A stretch of 6,009 nt of DNA from an uncultured Ilumatobacter sp. (GTDB lineage Bacteria; Actinomycetota; Acidimicrobiia; Acidimicrobiales; Ilumatobacteraceae), in assembly GCA_937891565.1 (NCBI GenBank), contig CALAHA010000260.1, forward strand, positions 1 to 6,009, written 5' to 3'. The position numbers and the translations under genes are program-made. Shown piece after piece: positions 3,881-6,009 of this stretch. Numbering within the stretch: position 1 is the stretch's first letter; each line of letters begins with the position of its first letter. A model generated the notes under the pieces. It was not told where the DNA came from. It did no database searches and worked only from the letters and a program-made list of their open reading frames with translations.

Positions 3881-6009
3881 ATGCAGAAGCCACCTGGCCC
3901 CATTGGCCTGTACGACCCACGGCAGGAACACGATTCCTGTGGTGTGTCTTTCGTTGCCAACTTGAAAGGCGTCCGCTCGCACGAGCTTGTCGTCACCGGC
4001 CTGAAAGCACTGACCAACCTCGAACATCGAGGTGCGACCGGAGCGGAGCCAGACTCCGGCGACGGCGCAGGCATTCTTCTACAGATCCCGGATCGTTTCT
4101 TCCAGGAGGTCACCGACTTCGATCTGCCCGAGGCTGGCGCATACGCGGCTGGCGTCGCCTTCCTGCCGGCCAACGCTGATAACGCGGCCAAAGCAATAAC
4201 AGCGATTGAGGCGAGCGTCGTCGCTGCCGGCCTGCAGGTGCTCGGTTGGCGTGACCTGCCGACGAGCCCAGATTGCCTTGGCAAGACCGCCCGCGCGGCG
4301 ATGCCGACCTTCAAGCAGCTGTTTGTCTCGGACCCAGACGGCAGTACAGGCATCGACCTTGACCGCAAGGCATTCGTCGCCCGCAAAACATCGCGCCGCG
4401 AACTCGTCGGCGACCTCGATAGCTACTTCTCGTCGCTGTCGAGCCGCACCATTGTCTACAAGGGCATGCTCACCACTCCGCAGCTGAGTGAGTTTTTCCC
4501 CGACCTCAGCGACGCACGAGTCGAGTCGGCACTGCTGCTTGTTCACAGCCGCTTCTCGACCAACACGTTCCCGTCGTGGCCGCTCGCGCACCCGTATCGA
4601 TTCGTTGCTCATAACGGTGAGATCAACACCGTGCAGGGCAACCAGAACTGGATGCAGGCGCGCGAAGCGATGCTTGAAAGCCCATTGTTGCCAGGCATTG
4701 AGCGCGCGTTCCCAATTTGCACGCCCGGATCGTCTGACACGGCTCGCTTCGACGAGGTACTCGAACTCCTGCACCTCGGGGGCTATCCGATCCACCATGC
4801 CATCTTGATGATGATCCCGGAAGCCTGGGAGAAGAACGAAACAATGTCGCAGGAGCAGCGCGACTTTTACCGATTCCACTCAGCGATGATGGAACCGTGG
4901 GACGGGCCCGCTTCGGTCACGTTCACCGATGGTGAAATGATTGGCGCCGTCCTCGACCGAAATGGTCTGCGACCAAGCCGTTACTGGGTCACCGATGACG
5001 ACCTCGTCGTGATGGCGTCAGAAGTTGGCGTGATCGACATCGCTCCGGAACGGATTGTTGCCAAGGGCCGTTTGCAGCCTGGCAAAATGTTCCTGATCGA
5101 CACCAAGCAAGGGCGGATCATCAGCGACGAAGAGATCAAGTCCGATCTTGCAGCCCAGCATCCCTACGGCGAGTGGCTCGCTGCTGGAATGACGAGCCTG
5201 TCGGACCTTCCCAGCCGTGAGCACGTGGTATTCAGCCACGACAGCGTTTTGCGTCGCCAGCAGATGTTTGGCTACACGCACGAAGAGCTCAAGATCCTGA
5301 TCACTCCGATGGCTGCCAATGCCTACGAGGCACTTGGCTCGATGGGTACCGACACGCCGCTCGCGGTCCTATCAGAACGGCCACGGCTGTTGTTCGACTA
5401 CTTCAAGCAGCTGTTTGCTCAGGTCACCAACCCGCCGCTCGACGCGATCCGCGAGGAAGTCGTCACCGCTGTGTCGTCATCAGTCGGCCCTGAAGCAAAC
5501 CTGCTCGCACCAGGCCCCGACAGCTGCAAGCAGCTGTCGCTCCCGAACCCGATCATCAACAACGACGAGTTGGCGAAGATCATCCACATCAACGACGAGG
5601 GCAACCACGAGGGTTTGCAGGCCAAGGTACTGAGCGGTCTGTACCGCGTTGCCGATGGCGGACCAGGCCTCGCTGTGGCTCTCGAGCGTGTCTGTGCAGA
5701 GGCATCGGAGGCCGTTGACTCGGGCGTTCGTGTGATAGTGCTGTCGGATCGCAATGCCGACACCATTGACGCTCCGATTCCATCGCTTCTCCTGACCGCT
5801 GCGGTGCATCACCATCTGGTGCGCACCAAGCAGCGCACCATGGTCGGTCTGATCGTCGAAGCCGGCGACGCTCGCGAAGTACACCACATGGCGCTTCTCA
5901 TCGGCTATGGCGCAGGCGCAATCAATCCCTATTTGGCGTTCGAATCGATCGAAGATCTGATCGCCAAAGGCATGCACGGGCTCGGTGACGTTGATCCGCA
6001 TCAGGCCAT
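3881..6009 (+). CDS. gltB: glutamate synthase (GOGAT) large subunit, 3'-truncated by the window edge
   Basis: The first 709 codons of a protein normally about 1,500 residues long; the frame is still open at the window end. GltB hydrolyses glutamine and channels ammonia to 2-oxoglutarate to make glutamate, with GltD supplying electrons. Cys20 (HDSCGVSF) is the N-terminal nucleophile of the class II glutaminase domain, so a 19-residue propeptide should be removed. Further family motifs are LEHRGATGAEPDSGDGAG (47-64), RFSTNTFPSW (224-233), HNGEINT (244-250), SSDTARFD (284-291), PWDGPASVTFTDG (339-351) and DRNGLRPSRYW (359-369). The central domain begins near 475 and shows EALGSMGTDTPLAVLS (483-498), LFAQVTNPPLDAIREE (511-526) and GYGAGAINPYLA (675-686). 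The FMN, iron-sulfur and C-terminal beta-helix domains lie beyond the window. The ATG at 3881 is chosen from the short propeptide; a GTG at 3875 would add two residues. A weak GGA lies about 6 nt upstream. The 130-bp gap with promoter candidates suggests independent transcription; gltD is expected downstream. Confidence 0.96.
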   Translation, partial: MQKPPGPIGLYDPRQEHDSCGVSFVANLKGVRSHELVVTGLKALTNLEHRGATGAEPDSGDGAGILLQIPDRFFQEVTDFDLPEAGAYAAGVAFLPANADNAAKAITAIEASVVAAGLQVLGWRDLPTSPDCLGKTARAAMPTFKQLFVSDPDGSTGIDLDRKAFVARKTSRRELVGDLDSYFSSLSSRTIVYKGMLTTPQLSEFFPDLSDARVESALLLVHSRFSTNTFPSWPLAHPYRFVAHNGEINTVQGNQNWMQAREAMLESPLLPGIERAFPICTPGSSDTARFDEVLELLHLGGYPIHHAILMMIPEAWEKNETMSQEQRDFYRFHSAMMEPWDGPASVTFTDGEMIGAVLDRNGLRPSRYWVTDDDLVVMASEVGVIDIAPERIVAKGRLQPGKMFLIDTKQGRIISDEEIKSDLAAQHPYGEWLAAGMTSLSDLPSREHVVFSHDSVLRRQQMFGYTHEELKILITPMAANAYEALGSMGTDTPLAVLSERPRLLFDYFKQLFAQVTNPPLDAIREEVVTAVSSSVGPEANLLAPGPDSCKQLSLPNPIINNDELAKIIHINDEGNHEGLQAKVLSGLYRVADGGPGLAVALERVCAEASEAVDSGVRVIVLSDRNADTIDAPIPSLLLTAAVHHHLVRTKQRTMVGLIVEAGDAREVHHMALLIGYGAGAINPYLAFESIEDLIAKGMHGLGDVDPHQA

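Noticed and set aside
3691..4879. Long minus-strand open frames (231 and 266 codons) opposite the gltB start region
   Set aside because: They lie opposite well-supported gltB/DUF2064 coding sequence, have no recognisable family, and are the usual antisense shadows in GC-rich DNA.
4310..5417. 16-bp direct repeat TTCAAGCAGCTGTTTG at 4310-4325 and 5402-5417
   Set aside because: Both copies encode the peptide FKQLF in the same frame of gltB with preferred codons; best explained by chance codon reuse.

Overview
The window is about 60% G+C by eye and every gene I support lies on the + strand. The best guess for the source is a high-GC actinobacterium. The alpha-hydroxy-acid dehydrogenase resembles mycobacterial LldD2 over its whole length, including the N-terminal extension. 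The crotonase and the DUF2064 protein also have an actinobacterial flavour. A -10-like hexamer sits so close to one start codon that the mRNA would be leaderless, which is common in that phylum. An Acidimicrobiia-type lineage would fit, but this is inference from remembered protein patterns, not from a search.

Layout: (1) 1-573, the 3' part of an AIM24/TIGR00266-family gene whose start lies before the window. (2) 608-1852, a complete FMN-dependent alpha-hydroxy-acid (L-lactate type) dehydrogenase, 34 bp downstream and with its own -10-like element. (3) 1853-1998, an intergenic region with a perfect 9-bp-stem inverted repeat and then a TTGACA hexamer and a GACACTG direct repeat just before the next start. 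(4) 1999-2811, a crotonase-fold acyl-CoA enzyme. (5) 2812-2911, about 100 bp with no clear feature, followed by a possible small gene (2912-3112) that overlaps the next start by ATGA. (6) 3109-3750, a DUF2064/TIGR04282 transferase-like protein with altered signature residues. (7) 3751-3880, an intergenic region with two promoter candidates and a leader hairpin. (8) 3881 to the window end, the first 709 codons of the glutamate synthase large subunit (gltB).

How the genes relate: they are ordinary chromosomal metabolism genes (lactate/2-hydroxy acid oxidation, acyl-CoA metabolism, ammonia assimilation) and do not form one recognisable pathway. Spacing suggests separate units: possibly AIM24 then lldD, the crotonase, the small ORF with the DUF2064 gene, and gltB starting its own unit (gltD would be expected downstream). 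I see no mobile element, CRISPR array, tRNA, rRNA or defence system, and no clear novel system. The points most worth a second look are the altered motifs of the DUF2064 protein, an exact 20-bp palindrome centred on the catalytic Tyr codon of the lactate dehydrogenase-like gene, the coupled small ORF, and the non-coding structure around the starts.
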